Assembly: GCF_001591165.1 (NCBI RefSeq)
Contig: NZ_BCUG01000009.1
Location: 1 to 64,000, forward strand
Source of the DNA: Thauera butanivorans NBRC 103042
GTDB taxonomy: Bacteria > Pseudomonadota > Gammaproteobacteria > Burkholderiales > Rhodocyclaceae
Reading direction: 5' to 3'
DNA length: 64,000 bases
In this document: positions 8,313 through 22,609 of the stretch, piece by piece
Layout: each line of letters opens with the position of its first letter
How positions within the stretch are numbered: the first letter of the stretch is position 1
The notes under the pieces: model-generated
Databases searched by the model: none
Told to the model about the DNA's origin: nothing
Seen by the model: only the letters and a program-made list of their open reading frames with translations
Translations under genes and position numbers: made by a program

Positions 8313-9172
8313 TGGCAGAAGGCGTGCAGGGGGCCGCTCCCGACCGTGCCGATATCGCCGGTGCGCTGGCATGGGCGAGGACGCATATCGATCTGATGGA
8401 TGCGCGCGTCCTGCTGCGCCACGTGCTGCAGTGCCCGGCGGCGCGGCTGGTGGCCTGGCCGGAGCAGGCGCTGGATGGAGAGGACTGGGCGGCGTATCGC
8501 GCGCTGGTCGAGCGCCGCGCGGCCGGCGAGCCGGTCGCCTATCTCGTCGGTGCGCGCGAATTCTTCGGCCGCGAGTTCATGGTCACGCCTGCGGTGCTGA
8601 TTCCCCGTCCGGATACCGAACTGCTGGTCGAGTTGGCGCTTGCGCATTTTTCCGACCGGAAGGCCGTTCGCGTGCTGGACATGGGCACCGGCAGCGGAGC
8701 GCTGGCGATCACGCTGGCGCTGGAGCTCGACGAAGCGGATGTCAGCGCGATCGACCGTTCGCGCGAAGCCCTGTGGGTGGCGATGGCCAATGCCGCCCGC
8801 CTTGGCGCCAGCGTGTCCTTCGTCCAGAGCGACTGGTTCGCGTCCCTCGGCGACGAGCGCTTCGACCTCATCGTCGCCAATCCGCCCTACATCGCTGCGG
8901 GCGATCCGCATCTGGACCAGGGCGACGTGCGCTTCGAGCCGCCGGGCGCGTTGGCAGCGGGTCCGGCCGGGCTCGACGATCTGCAGGAAATCGTCATGCA
9001 GGCACCTGCCCGCCTGGCAGACGGCGGCCGCCTGTTCCTCGAACATGGCTATGATCAGGCCGCCGCCGTGCGCAGCCTGCTGGCGGATGCCGGCTTTGCG
9101 GAAATCGCCTCATGGAAGGACATCGCCGGCATCGAGCGGGTCTCGGGTGGCCGCTGGCTGGGGCGTGGCTGA
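8312..9172 (+). CDS. prmC: release factor glutamine methyltransferase
   Basis: A 286-residue SAM-dependent enzyme that methylates the GGQ glutamine of release factors. It has an N-terminal helical domain, the SAM motif LDMGTGSGALAI, and the catalytic NPPYIA motif starting at N190. The ATG shares one base with the prfA stop; a GTG directly before it is an alternative start. The order prfA-prmC-grxD is usual in betaproteobacteria. Confidence 0.95.
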   Translation: MAEGVQGAAPDRADIAGALAWARTHIDLMDARVLLRHVLQCPAARLVAWPEQALDGEDWAAYRALVERRAAGEPVAYLVGAREFFGREFMVTPAVLIPRPDTELLVELALAHFSDRKAVRVLDMGTGSGALAITLALELDEADVSAIDRSREALWVAMANAARLGASVSFVQSDWFASLGDERFDLIVANPPYIAAGDPHLDQGDVRFEPPGALAAGPAGLDDLQEIVMQAPARLADGGRLFLEHGYDQAAAVRSLLADAGFAEIASWKDIAGIERVSGGRWLGRG

Positions 9173-9276
9173 GTCCACGAAGTGCTGCGGCACGCCCATT
9201 ATGGGTGCATTGACGCTGAACACCGCCCATCCTAAAATTACCCGACTATTAAACTCAACTTTTGATGGCCCAAATC

Positions 9277-9606
9277 ATGAGCATTCAAGACGTCATTCGC
9301 GACCAGGTCACCAACAACGACGTGGTTCTCTACATGAAGGGTTCGCCGCAGTTCCCGCAATGCGGTTTCTCGTCCGCCGCCGTTCAGATCCTGAAGGCCT
9401 GTGGCGTGAAGGAAGTGCTGGCGGTCAATGTGCTGGCCGATGACGGGATCCGCCAGGGCATCAAGGAGTTCTCCAACTGGCCGACCATTCCGCAGCTCTA
9501 CATCAAGGGCGAGTTCGTCGGTGGCAGCGACATCATGCGCGAGATGTACCAGAACGGTGAGTTGCAGCAGATGCTGAAAGATGCAGGCGTGGTGCAGGAC
9601 GCCTGA
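9277..9606 (+). CDS. grxD: monothiol glutaredoxin, GrxD type
   Basis: A CGFS glutaredoxin of 109 residues from the ATG at 9277, with the active-site Cys at about residue 29 ([10 protein letters not shown]) and [16 protein letters not shown] for glutathione binding. Such proteins bind a [2Fe-2S] cluster with BolA and deliver Fe-S clusters. An in-frame ATG at 9265 would add four residues. I chose 9277 because homologues start with a segment like MSIQDVIR. No good Shine-Dalgarno precedes either start. Confidence 0.93.
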   Translation: MSIQDVIRDQVTNNDVVLYMKGSPQFPQCGFSSAAVQILKACGVKEVLAVNVLADDGIRQGIKEFSNWPTIPQLYIKGEFVGGSDIMREMYQNGELQQMLKDAGVVQDA

Positions 9607-9617
9607 CGAAGGCATTC

Positions 9618-9645
9618 TCGGGATATGCATGCGTGCATGTCCCGA
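9618..9645 (+). terminator. terminator-like hairpin after grxD
   Basis: TCGGGATATGCA and TGCATGTCCCGA form a 12-base stem with one G-T wobble and a TGCG loop, 12 bases after the grxD stop. The T tract after it is poor (ACGGTTT), so it may be weak or may protect the 3' end. Confidence 0.5.
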
Positions 9646-9761
9646 CGGTTTCTGGCGGCTGTCGGTGCTTTTTACACTGGTGGCCGGGCCAGGCCGCAGG
9701 ATGGGCGGCGCAGGCCGGCAGGTTATTGAAAGAACGACGCTTTGTGGGTATGGGTCATTTC

Positions 9762-9777
9762 TGGTTTGATTCTTGCT
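9762..9777 (+). promoter_or_regulatory. possible sigma-54 (-24/-12) promoter
   Basis: TGG at 9762-9764 and TTGCT at 9773-9777 have the invariant GG and GC ten bases apart, as RpoN promoters require (consensus TGGCACG-N4-TTGCW; here TGGTTTG-N4-TTGCT). A start near 9788 would give a leader of about 80 bases to the ATG at 9868. No convincing sigma-70 hexamers were found in this 260-base gap. PEP-CTERM genes in Zoogloea-type bacteria are known to be RpoN dependent, which is suggestive only. Confidence 0.45.
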
Positions 9778-9867
9778 TTTATGGCTCAATGTGACGAAAT
9801 TCCGGTACTTGGGAACTCCGCCTGATTAAGCTGTGTCCCTCGTCCGACATTGGGCAAAGAGGTTTTC

Positions 9868-10380
9868 ATGTCAGCTGATGACAAATCCCGCAACGAAGGG
9901 CGCAGGCGCCTGATCAAGTCGGCTGCCGCTGCGCCGGTCGTTTTTACCCTGCCGAGTGGCGCTGCACTTGCCGCGGCCAGTTCGAGCTGCGAAGCGAACA
10001 GCCTTGAACTGTTCAACACGGAGCGTCCGCTCGCGGTGACAGCGAGCAGCGACAAGTGGGTGCGCGCCCGACTCCAGGCGTGGAAATTCAAGGCCGTGAA
10101 AGTAGGCAGCAACGGGTCCGAGAACGTAGACGGTTTCAAGTACAACGAGGTCTACTACAAGGTATCGGATGGTCGTGCGGAAGAAGTGGCCTTGAAGCCG
10201 GGGAGTAAGCCGGCTGTTTACCCTAGGCAGTATTACTACGTCCTGATCAACTATCCCGGCCGCACGTTGATACTCGATGCCTCGGCAACAGACGTGACGC
10301 CGATGGCGGGTGCGTCGTGCTGGAATTCCCTGATGCCGGGTGACAACCTCTCCGGCGACAACACCATCATCATCCCCTGA
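9868..10380 (+). CDS. small exported protein with Tat-like leader, first gene of the HprK-related cassette
   Basis: 170 residues; I recognise no characterised family. The N-terminus has GRRRLIKSAAAAP, resembling a twin-arginine signal, then a hydrophobic stretch and a likely cleavage after ALAAA. The mature part of about 130 residues has two cysteines (SSSCEAN and GASCWNS), an aromatic-rich middle (NEVYYKV, QYYYVLINY) and a hydrophobic end, TIIIP. AAAGAGG precedes the ATG; an upstream in-frame TTG is not preferred. Base composition is less GC-rich than its neighbours. It lies 11 bases before the PqqD-like gene and may be the substrate of that cassette (inference). Confidence 0.75.
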   Translation: MSADDKSRNEGRRRLIKSAAAAPVVFTLPSGAALAAASSSCEANSLELFNTERPLAVTASSDKWVRARLQAWKFKAVKVGSNGSENVDGFKYNEVYYKVSDGRAEEVALKPGSKPAVYPRQYYYVLINYPGRTLILDASATDVTPMAGASCWNSLMPGDNLSGDNTIIIP

Positions 10381-10391
10381 TCTGCGACACG

Positions 10392-10643
10392 GTGCTTCGC
10401 CCCCGTTCAATCGTCCGCCCTCTGGGCGAAGCAGCGGTCGTGTTCGATCCCCTGACGTGGCAGACGCATCTGCTGCCCGCCGAACTGGCGGCGGTGGCGT
10501 CGGTTGCGGAAGAACTCGCGGTCGATGGGCCGGTCACTGCGGCACGGCTTCGGCAGGCGCTTGCTGCCGAAGCGGATGAGCCGGAAGCGGCGTTCGACGA
10601 TGTAGTCGCAGCCTTGGCCGATGTCGGCCTGGTGGAGACATGA
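10392..10643 (+). CDS. PqqD-like peptide chaperone of the HPr-rel-A type
   Basis: 83 residues with a GTG start. The pattern of early beta strands (VRPLGEAAVVFDPLTWQTHLL) followed by helices rich in Ala/Leu/Glu (ELAAVASVAEEL, DDVVAALADVGLV) fits the PqqD fold, the RiPP recognition element that binds leader peptides. It ends in ATGA overlap with the HprK-related kinase, the context of proteins named HPr-rel-A system PqqD family peptide chaperone. The assignment relies strongly on that neighbour. No radical SAM enzyme is nearby. Confidence 0.7.
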   Translation: MLRPRSIVRPLGEAAVVFDPLTWQTHLLPAELAAVASVAEELAVDGPVTAARLRQALAAEADEPEAAFDDVVAALADVGLVET

Positions 10644-11587
10644 CGGCCGGTGATCCGTTGTTCACCACAGTGGGTGAGTGGTCGCAGGAGGAGCTTGCCC
10701 GTAGCCTGCACGGCGATGGTCTTTTCATCGACTACGGTGCCTGTACGGTCCGGGTGCGTAGCCGGGCGCCAGGCTTCACCGCTGCCTTTCGGCAGGTGTA
10801 CCGGCATTTCGCGCCGGTACGAAACGCCGATTTCACCGATTTCCACGTGGAAATCGACCCCGGGAAGGGCGTGCGGCGCTGGCTGAAGCCGCAGTCCCGC
10901 TTTCTGATCGATCGAATCCAGCCTTTCGAACCCTTTGCTGCCAGCCACGCCCTGCCGCATTACGAATGGGGCCTGAACTGGAGCTTCGGCCAGCGCTTCA
11001 ATCAATATGTACTGCTGCATGCCGGCGTGCTCGCACACGCGGATCGCGCACTGCTGCTTCCTGCCACGCCTGGTTCGGGCAAGAGCACGCTGACCGCGGC
11101 GATGATGCTCGCCGGCTTTCGCCTGCTGTCGGACGAGTTCGGCGTATTGCGGCCCCAGGCTGGCGATCTGCTGCCGATGCTCAAACCGGTGGCGCTCAAG
11201 AATGCGTCGATCGGCGTGATCCGCGATTTTTCGGCGCAAGCCGAACTGGGCCCGACATTTACCGCCACGCGCAAGGGCGATGTCGCCCATCTGGCGCCGG
11301 ACGCGGCGAGCGTTGCGCTGGTTCGCCGTCCGGCGCGCCCGGCGCTGATCGTCTTTCCGGCCTGGCGTCCGGGCGTACCGCTGCAACTCGAGCCGCAAGC
11401 GCCCGAGCAGGCTTTCATCCGCCTTGCCTTCAACAGCTTCAACTACGGCGTGCTCGGGCGGATTTCGTTCGAGGCGGTGGCCGATCTCGCTGCAGCCTGC
11501 CCAGCCTATCAACTGGTCTATAGCCGGCTCGACGAGGCCGTGGCCTGCCTGCGGCAATTGCTCGACGACCAGGGCGGGCCGGCATGA
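10640..11587 (+). CDS. HprK-related kinase A
   Basis: A 315-residue P-loop protein resembling the C-terminal domain of HPr kinase. The Walker A is A142-TPGSGK148-S149-T, and LLSDEFG (S164-D165-E166) is like the acidic motif after the HprK P-loop. The N-terminal half (FIDYGACTVRVRSRAPGF, DFHVEIDPG) is specific to the family. True HprK phosphorylates HPr; members of this group lack that partner and their substrate is unknown. ATGA overlaps on both sides tie it to the PqqD-like gene and the next gene. It may phosphorylate a peptide or small molecule (inference). Confidence 0.82.
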   Translation: MTAGDPLFTTVGEWSQEELARSLHGDGLFIDYGACTVRVRSRAPGFTAAFRQVYRHFAPVRNADFTDFHVEIDPGKGVRRWLKPQSRFLIDRIQPFEPFAASHALPHYEWGLNWSFGQRFNQYVLLHAGVLAHADRALLLPATPGSGKSTLTAAMMLAGFRLLSDEFGVLRPQAGDLLPMLKPVALKNASIGVIRDFSAQAELGPTFTATRKGDVAHLAPDAASVALVRRPARPALIVFPAWRPGVPLQLEPQAPEQAFIRLAFNSFNYGVLGRISFEAVADLAAACPAYQLVYSRLDEAVACLRQLLDDQGGPA

Positions 11588-12675
11588 GCGCCAGCCTGCA
11601 GAACGCCGTATCCCGCCTGCTCGGTGTGCTGCGCGAGCCGGCGAGCGTTCATGGCCTGGGTCTGGGCGATTGGGAGGAACTGATCCGTCTCGCGCGCGCG
11701 GCGCGCCTGCATGCGACGCTGGGCCGCCGCCTGATGGCCGATCCGACGCTGTGGGCGGCGGTGCCGGAGCAGCCGCGCGGCCACTTGCAGGCGGCGATTA
11801 ACTTTGCCGCCCATCGCCGTCATCTGCTCGAACTCGAACTGCGTACGCTTGCCGATGTGCTGCCGCCCGGCATCGATGTCGTGCTGCTGAAGGGCGCGGC
11901 CTACCAGATGCAGGGCCTGCCGAATGCCGACGGGCGGATCGCCGCCGACATCGACCTGCTGGTGCGGCGTGCCGATCTCGATGCGGTGGAAGCGGCACTC
12001 GCGGCACAGGGCTGGGCGTCGACGGTCAGCGATGAATACGATCAGCGCTACTACCGCGAGTGGAGCCACGAACTGCCGCCAATGCGCGCAGATGGTCATG
12101 CGCTCGAACTCGACCTGCACCATGCGATCGCACCGGTGACCAGCCGGTGCACTCCGGATGTGGAGAGGCTGTTTGCTGCCCTGCTGCCTTTGCCGGGTTC
12201 GCGTTTCAGCGTCCTGAGCCCGGCGGATCAGCTCGTGCATGCAGTCGTGCATTTGTTCCAGGATACCGAGCTCGATGGGCGCCTGCGCGATCTCGTCGAT
12301 ATCGATGGCTTGCTGCGCATGCTGCCTGCCGACGATGGCTCGATGCGTTCCCTGGCCGCGCGCATGAGGCACCACGGCGCCGATCGCCTGTTCTGGTACG
12401 CACTGCATTACTGCGAGCGCTGGCTGGGCACGCCGGTGCCGGCCGTGCTCTGGCCCTCGCCGCCGCCACGGCCGATACGACGGGTGATGGACTGGATGCT
12501 GGTGCGCACCTTGCTGCCGCATCTGCCGGAAGCCCGGAGTGCCCCGGACCGGAGATTTGCGGGTGAACTGGCCCGCCTGCGCTATCACCGCATGCGCATG
12601 CCCACCCCCCTGCTGCTGCGCCACGCGGCAATCAAGATCTGGCGAAATGCGCGAGGGCTTCCACGGCGCGGGTGA
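11584..12675 (+). CDS. nucleotidyltransferase-fold family protein of the HprK-related cassette
   Basis: 363 residues of the NTP_transf_5 type. VVLLKGAAYQMQGLP followed by ADIDLLVRRADLDAVEAAL carries the DxD pair expected for metal binding in nucleotidyltransferase folds. LELDLHHAIAP supplies a further acidic site, and a mainly helical C-terminal half ends in a basic tail. It overlaps the kinase by ATGA. Family members occur in exopolysaccharide, PEP-CTERM and RiPP-like loci without a settled reaction. It is probably the last gene of the operon, since the next gene is convergent 12 bases away. Confidence 0.78.
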   Translation: MSASLQNAVSRLLGVLREPASVHGLGLGDWEELIRLARAARLHATLGRRLMADPTLWAAVPEQPRGHLQAAINFAAHRRHLLELELRTLADVLPPGIDVVLLKGAAYQMQGLPNADGRIAADIDLLVRRADLDAVEAALAAQGWASTVSDEYDQRYYREWSHELPPMRADGHALELDLHHAIAPVTSRCTPDVERLFAALLPLPGSRFSVLSPADQLVHAVVHLFQDTELDGRLRDLVDIDGLLRMLPADDGSMRSLAARMRHHGADRLFWYALHYCERWLGTPVPAVLWPSPPPRPIRRVMDWMLVRTLLPHLPEARSAPDRRFAGELARLRYHRMRMPTPLLLRHAAIKIWRNARGLPRRG

Positions 12676-12687
12676 GCGCGTATTTTC

Positions 12688-13589
12688 TCAGTCTCGCCGC
12701 AGCGCAAGTGCCTGATTCAAGCGTGTAGCCAGGCGCAGGGCTTCGCCCAGATAGCCCCGTCCGAACAGGTTCAGATGGTTCAGCATGTGGTACAGGCTGT
12801 AGAGCTGCTTGCGGGTTTCATAGCCTTCGTCGAGCGCCCAGCCGGTACGGTAGCGCGCATAGAAGCTGCCCGGAAAGCCGCCGAACAGTTCGCTCATAGC
12901 GAGGTCGGATTCGCGGTCGCCGTAATGCACCGCGGGGTCGTAGATCGTTGGCGTGCCATCGGCGAGCACCGCGGCGTTGCCGTGCCAGAGGTCGCCGTGC
13001 AGCAGGCTTTCGCGTGGGCGGTAGTCGAGGAACAGCGCCGGCACGCGGTCGAACAGGCGCTCGCCCTGTTTCTGGAGTTCGCCGCCGAATCCTCTGCTGC
13101 GGGCAAGGGCGAATTGCGGGCGCAGGCGATGTTCGGTGAAGAACAGCGCCCAGTTGTCGGCAAAAGTGTTGCATTGCGGCGTACTGCCGATGAAGTTGTC
13201 GCGCCGCCAGCCGAAATGCGGCCCGGTGGTCTGGTGCAGTGCGACCAGGGCATCGGCGAAGCGGCTGCCGTGTTCGGCGGACTGCAGTGGATGCAGCTCG
13301 AGATGTTCCAGTACCAGGAAAGCGTGCGCGCCGCCGTCGCCGCCACTGGCGATCGGCGTCGGCGTGCGGAAGCTGCCGGCGGCGGCGAGTGCGAGCAGGC
13401 CGTCGATTTCGGCTTCGAACATCGGCAGCCGGTCGGCGCTGCCGAGTTTGACGAAGAAGCGTTCGCTGCCATCCGCGATGATCGCGGTGGTGTCGATGCC
13501 CGCGCCTGCCGTCTGGCTGTTGCGGATATGGAAGCGGTTGCCGATGCGCTGGCGGATCGCGGCTTCGACCGCGGGCAGGGCTGGATGTG

Positions 13590-13593
<4 letters not shown>
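12688..13593 (-). CDS. fructosamine kinase family protein
   Basis: 301 residues from a GTG at 13593. The features are KLGSADRLPMFEAEIDGL (nucleotide-binding Lys), FLVLEHLEL, and the phosphotransferase motif LLHGDLWHGNA followed by YDPAVHYGDRE, typical of fructosamine/ketosamine-3-kinase proteins. These phosphorylate sugars on glycated proteins or amines and so promote deglycation. The start overlaps the stop of the upstream Ser/Thr kinase gene (GTGA), so the two are coupled. The in vivo substrate is unknown. Confidence 0.88.
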
Positions 13594-14876
<1,283 letters not shown>

Positions 14877-14884
14877 GGGGCTGC

Positions 14885-16318
<1,434 letters not shown>

Positions 16319-16415
16319 AATGCGTGTCGGAAGATGTCGGCCCGCGCATCGGGCGGGTTCTGCATGGGGGAGTCGTCTTGCTTGGGAGCGATCGCTGGCG
16401 CGGCGCCGATAAACG

Positions 16416-17441
16416 ATGGAAAGTATAAATCAAAAGCCCGTGCCGCTCGGCGCCCCGGCGCTGCCGGATTTCCGCAATCTCGGCGTCATCCTGCGCGTGC
16501 TGGTGCTGGTGAACCTGTTCGCGCTGGCGACCTTGCTGGTGCGCGTCGACGAGGGGGAGCGGCTGCTTGCCGAGATCGTGCTGATGGCCGGCCGCCTCGA
16601 ACTGCCACTGCTGCTGGTCGTGCTGCTGCTGTATCTCGCTTCGCCCGGGCTCAGGAAGACGTCCCCCCGCATCGCGCTGGGCGGCCTGCTGGCGCTGGTG
16701 GTGTTCGCGGTGGCGCTCAGCTATCCGCTGACCGAAGGCGGCAGCCTGTTTCGCCGTCTTGCCTGGGCGATGGCGGCGGCCATGATCTGCCTGACTTACT
16801 TCGACTATCGCAGCCGGCGCTATTCCCCGGCGCTGGCCGAGGCGCGGCTGCAGGCGCTGAGTGCGCGCATTCGCCCCCATTTCCTGTTCAACAGCCTGAA
16901 CGGCGTGCTGGGCGTGATCCGTTCCGACCCCCGGCGGGCCGAGCGTGCGCTCGAGGAACTGGCCGACCTGTTCCGTGTGCTGATGCGGGAGAATCGCGAA
17001 CTCGTTCCGCTGGGCGATGAAGTGGCGCTGTGCGAACGCTATGTCGATCTCGAGCGCCTGCGTCTCGACGAGCGCCTGGCGGTGCGCTGGGAGCTGCCGG
17101 CGCCAGGGACGCCCGCGCACGCCGAGCTGATGCGTGCCCGCGTGCCTGCGTTGCTGCTGCAGCCGCTGCTGGAGAATGCCGTCTACCACGGCATCGAGCC
17201 GTCCAGCGAGCCGGGGGAGGTCGTCGTGCGCATCGAGCGCCGCGGAGGCGAACTGAGGCTGGAAGTCGATAATCCGGTGTGCGATGCCGAGCGCCATCGC
17301 GCCGGCAATCGCATGGCGCTGGACAACATCCGCGAGCGCCTGATGCTGTTCTTCGATCTGGAAGCGGGGCTGGACAGCGAATGCGGCGAGGGCCGCTATC
17401 GCGTCCGCATCCGCCTGCCCTACAGGAGCTCGAAAGCATGA
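16416..17441 (+). CDS. algZ: AlgZ/FimS-like sensor histidine kinase (LytS family)
   Basis: 341 residues. Four hydrophobic segments lie within about 25-135, then a His_kinase domain with H155 in [13 protein letters not shown] and the N box [12 protein letters not shown]. It lacks a classical HisKA dimerisation domain, as expected for the family. The ATGA overlap with algR at 17438 marks an operon. In Pseudomonas AlgZ/AlgR controls alginate and type IV pili; targets here are unknown. Confidence 0.87.
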   Translation: MESINQKPVPLGAPALPDFRNLGVILRVLVLVNLFALATLLVRVDEGERLLAEIVLMAGRLELPLLLVVLLLYLASPGLRKTSPRIALGGLLALVVFAVALSYPLTEGGSLFRRLAWAMAAAMICLTYFDYRSRRYSPALAEARLQALSARIRPHFLFNSLNGVLGVIRSDPRRAERALEELADLFRVLMRENRELVPLGDEVALCERYVDLERLRLDERLAVRWELPAPGTPAHAELMRARVPALLLQPLLENAVYHGIEPSSEPGEVVVRIERRGGELRLEVDNPVCDAERHRAGNRMALDNIRERLMLFFDLEAGLDSECGEGRYRVRIRLPYRSSKA

Positions 17442-18223
17442 ATCTTGCTGCCGGCCAGCCGGCCGCACTGCGGGTACTGATCGTCGATGACGAAGCGCCT
17501 GCCCGTTCCCGCCTGCGCGACCTGCTCGGCGACATCGCCCGGACCTGCCCGAACGCCGTCGCCGGCATGGCCGCCAATGGCGTCGAGGCCTTGCGCCTGC
17601 TCGAGACCGAAGAGGCCGACGTGGTGCTGGCCGACATCCGCATGCCGGCGATGGACGGCGTCGAGCTTGCCCGCCATCTGGCCCGGCGCATGCCGCCGCT
17701 GCCGGTGATCTTCGTCACCGCCTACGACCAGTATGCGGTCGAGGCTTTCGAACTGGCGGCGGTGGATTACCTGCTCAAGCCGGTGCGCGCCGAGCGGCTG
17801 GTGGCTGCGCTGGGCAAGCTGCGCAGCCGCCAGCCGCCAGCCGATCCGGTTTTGGCGAGCCTGGCGCCGAACGAGCGCCGCCATTTCAGCGTCAGCGAGC
17901 GCGGCCGCATCCTGCTGCTGCCGGTGGCCGACGTGCTCTACCTGAAGGCCGAGCTGAAATACGTCACCGCGCGCACCGCCGAGCGCGACTACCTGCTCGA
18001 CGAATCCCTGGTGCAGCTCGAACAGGAATTTCCCCAGCGCCTGCTGCGGGTGCACCGCAACTGCCTGGTGGCGCGCGAGGCGGTGCTGGGCGTCGAGCGT
18101 GCCGGCGAAGCCGATGGCGAAGGGCGCTGGGAAGTGCTGCTGAGAGGGCTGGATGGCCCGGAAGGGCGCCTGCCGGTCAGCCGCCGGCAATGGCCGGTGG
18201 TGAAGCAGGCGCTCGGACGCTGA
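17438..18223 (+). CDS. algR: LytTR-family response regulator AlgR
   Basis: 261 residues. The receiver domain has the acidic pocket VDDEAPAR, phospho-acceptor D66 (VLADIRMP) and the late lysine in DYLLKPVRAERL. The LytTR DNA-binding domain (about 145-255) contains ILLLPVADVLYLKAELKYV and LLRVHRNCLVAR. The ATG at 17438 overlaps the algZ stop and is chosen over an upstream in-frame start inside algZ. The stop directly abuts the ppc stop on the other strand (TGATCA). Confidence 0.92.
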   Translation: MNLAAGQPAALRVLIVDDEAPARSRLRDLLGDIARTCPNAVAGMAANGVEALRLLETEEADVVLADIRMPAMDGVELARHLARRMPPLPVIFVTAYDQYAVEAFELAAVDYLLKPVRAERLVAALGKLRSRQPPADPVLASLAPNERRHFSVSERGRILLLPVADVLYLKAELKYVTARTAERDYLLDESLVQLEQEFPQRLLRVHRNCLVAREAVLGVERAGEADGEGRWEVLLRGLDGPEGRLPVSRRQWPVVKQALGR

Positions 18224-20974
<2,751 letters not shown>

Positions 20975-21078
20975 GTCGTTTCTGCTTGTTAGGAGTGGGC
21001 GGGGAGGTGGAACGTGCGACAAGCGGGGAGGGATCCGCCGCCGCACGGTGCTGCAAGAAAAAGAACGAGTGGGTGCCG

Positions 21079-21588
21079 TCAGTCTGGCGCACCCATGCGA
21101 CGACGCGCGGCAGCGAGTGCGTCATCGACGTACAGGCCGTAGAAATCTTCCACGCCGATGCCGACGATGCCCTCGCCCAGCGCGCGGCCGTCCGCGTCGA
21201 AGAACCTGACGGTCGGCGCGAAGCGCACGCCCTGCGCCGCCGCCACCTCGCGGTGGGTCGAGCGCCTGCCGGAGAAATCCACCAGTGCCGCGCCGGAGTC
21301 GATGTCGATCTGGCGGAACAGGACGTGCTCGTTCGCAGCCGACATCGGCACCAGGTAGCGGCGCGCGGTGTCGCAGTAGCTGCAGTCGGCCTGGCTGAAG
21401 AGCACCACCATCGGCACCTGCCTGCTGCGCATCGCGGCCTTGTCCTGCGCCAGGTCGCTTGCCGCCGGCAGCGCGCCGGGCGCCGCAGGGAGTGCAAGTG
21501 GCACGCATGCTAGAATCGCGGCCAATCCACGCACCATTGGTGCGAACCCTGATGCTGCGGTGCGGCGAAAATCGAGTTTCCCCGGCAT
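21079..21588 (-). CDS. exported thioredoxin-fold protein
   Basis: 169 residues from the ATG at 21588 (AGGA seven bases before); an ATG at 21537 would give 152 residues with a tidier signal peptide. A hydrophobic leader ends near LPAAPG. The fold has a CSYC redox site in [15 protein letters not shown], the cis-Pro region [13 protein letters not shown], and a C-terminal helix. It resembles SoxW-like or DsbC/D-gamma-like periplasmic thioredoxins. It is 104 bases upstream of ppc on the same strand and divergent from hemC by about 20 bases. Confidence 0.8.
   Translation of the reverse strand: MPGKLDFRRTAASGFAPMVRGLAAILACVPLALPAAPGALPAASDLAQDKAAMRSRQVPMVVLFSQADCSYCDTARRYLVPMSAANEHVLFRQIDIDSGAALVDFSGRRSTHREVAAAQGVRFAPTVRFFDADGRALGEGIVGIGVEDFYGLYVDDALAAARRRMGAPD
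21508..21516 (+). promoter_or_regulatory. extended -10 promoter candidate for hemC
   Basis: TGCTAGAAT is a TG-extended -10 (TAGAAT at 21511-21516) lying inside the 5' part of the divergent thioredoxin-like gene. The gap between the genes is too short to hold a promoter. The hemC leader would be about 85-95 bases. Confidence 0.45.
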
Positions 21589-21607
21589 CGTCGAATCCTG
21601 TTCTTGA

Positions 21608-22552
21608 GTGATCCCAACCGTGAGCCAAGCGAACCCCGAGCGCATCGTCATCGCCACCCGTGAAAGCCGCCTCGCCCTGTGGCAGGCCGAACATATCAAG
21701 GCCCGTCTCGAAGGATTGTATCCCGGCTGTCGCGTCGAGCTGCTGGGCATGACCACCCGCGGCGACCAGATCCTCGACCGGCCGCTGGCCAAGGTGGGCG
21801 GCAAGGGCCTGTTCGTCAAGGAGCTCGAAACCGCCCTGCTCGACGGCCGCGCCGACATCGCCGTGCATTCGATGAAGGACGTGCCGATGGAAATGGGCGG
21901 GGAATTCGTGCTGCCCTGCATCACCGAGCGCGAAGTCCCGCTGGATGCCTTCGTCTCCAACCGCTACGCGAGCCTGGACGACATGCCGCCGGGCGCGGTC
22001 GTCGGCACCTCGTCGCTGCGGCGCGAATCGCAGATCCACGCCCAGTATCCCTTCCTCGGCGTGACCAGCCTGCGCGGCAACCTCGACACCCGCCTGCGCA
22101 AGCTCGACGAAGGCCAGTACGACGCCATCATCCTCGCCGCGGCGGGCCTGACCCGGTTGGGGCTGGGCGAACGCATCCGTTCGGTGATGCCGGCCGAAGT
22201 CTCGCTGCCCGCCGCCGGCCAGGGCGCACTCGGCATCGAGTGCCTGGCTTCGCGCGCGGACGTGATCGGCTGGCTGCAGCCGCTGGCCGATGCCGACACC
22301 TCCGCCTGCGTGCTGGCCGAGCGTGCCGTGGCCCGCGCGCTGGCCGGCAGCTGCGAAGTGCCGCTCGGTGCCTATGCGCTGATGCGCGAGGGCAGGGTCT
22401 GGCTGCGCGGTTTCGTCGCCCGCCCCGATGGCAGCGAAATCGTGCGTGCCGAGCGCGAAGGCCTGCCGGCCGAGGCCGAAGCACTGGGCCGGGCGCTGGC
22501 CGAGGATCTCCGGGCCCAGGGAGCCGAAGCGATCCTCGCCGACATCGGCTGA
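21608..22552 (+). CDS. hemC: porphobilinogen deaminase (hydroxymethylbilane synthase)
   Basis: 314 residues. It joins four porphobilinogens into hydroxymethylbilane. [34 protein letters not shown] and TSSLRRESQ are family signatures. The Cys carrying the dipyrromethane cofactor lies in [11 protein letters not shown] (about C249). A GTG at 21620 is an equally possible start ([12 protein letters not shown]), four codons shorter. It leads a hemC-hemD-hemX-hemY operon. Confidence 0.96.
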   Translation: MIPTVSQANPERIVIATRESRLALWQAEHIKARLEGLYPGCRVELLGMTTRGDQILDRPLAKVGGKGLFVKELETALLDGRADIAVHSMKDVPMEMGGEFVLPCITEREVPLDAFVSNRYASLDDMPPGAVVGTSSLRRESQIHAQYPFLGVTSLRGNLDTRLRKLDEGQYDAIILAAAGLTRLGLGERIRSVMPAEVSLPAAGQGALGIECLASRADVIGWLQPLADADTSACVLAERAVARALAGSCEVPLGAYALMREGRVWLRGFVARPDGSEIVRAEREGLPAEAEALGRALAEDLRAQGAEAILADIG

Positions 22553-22609
22553 ATACGCGGCTGAATGCGCGGCCGAACGAGTGGCTCAACGACAGATGCG
22601 GCAGCCGTC

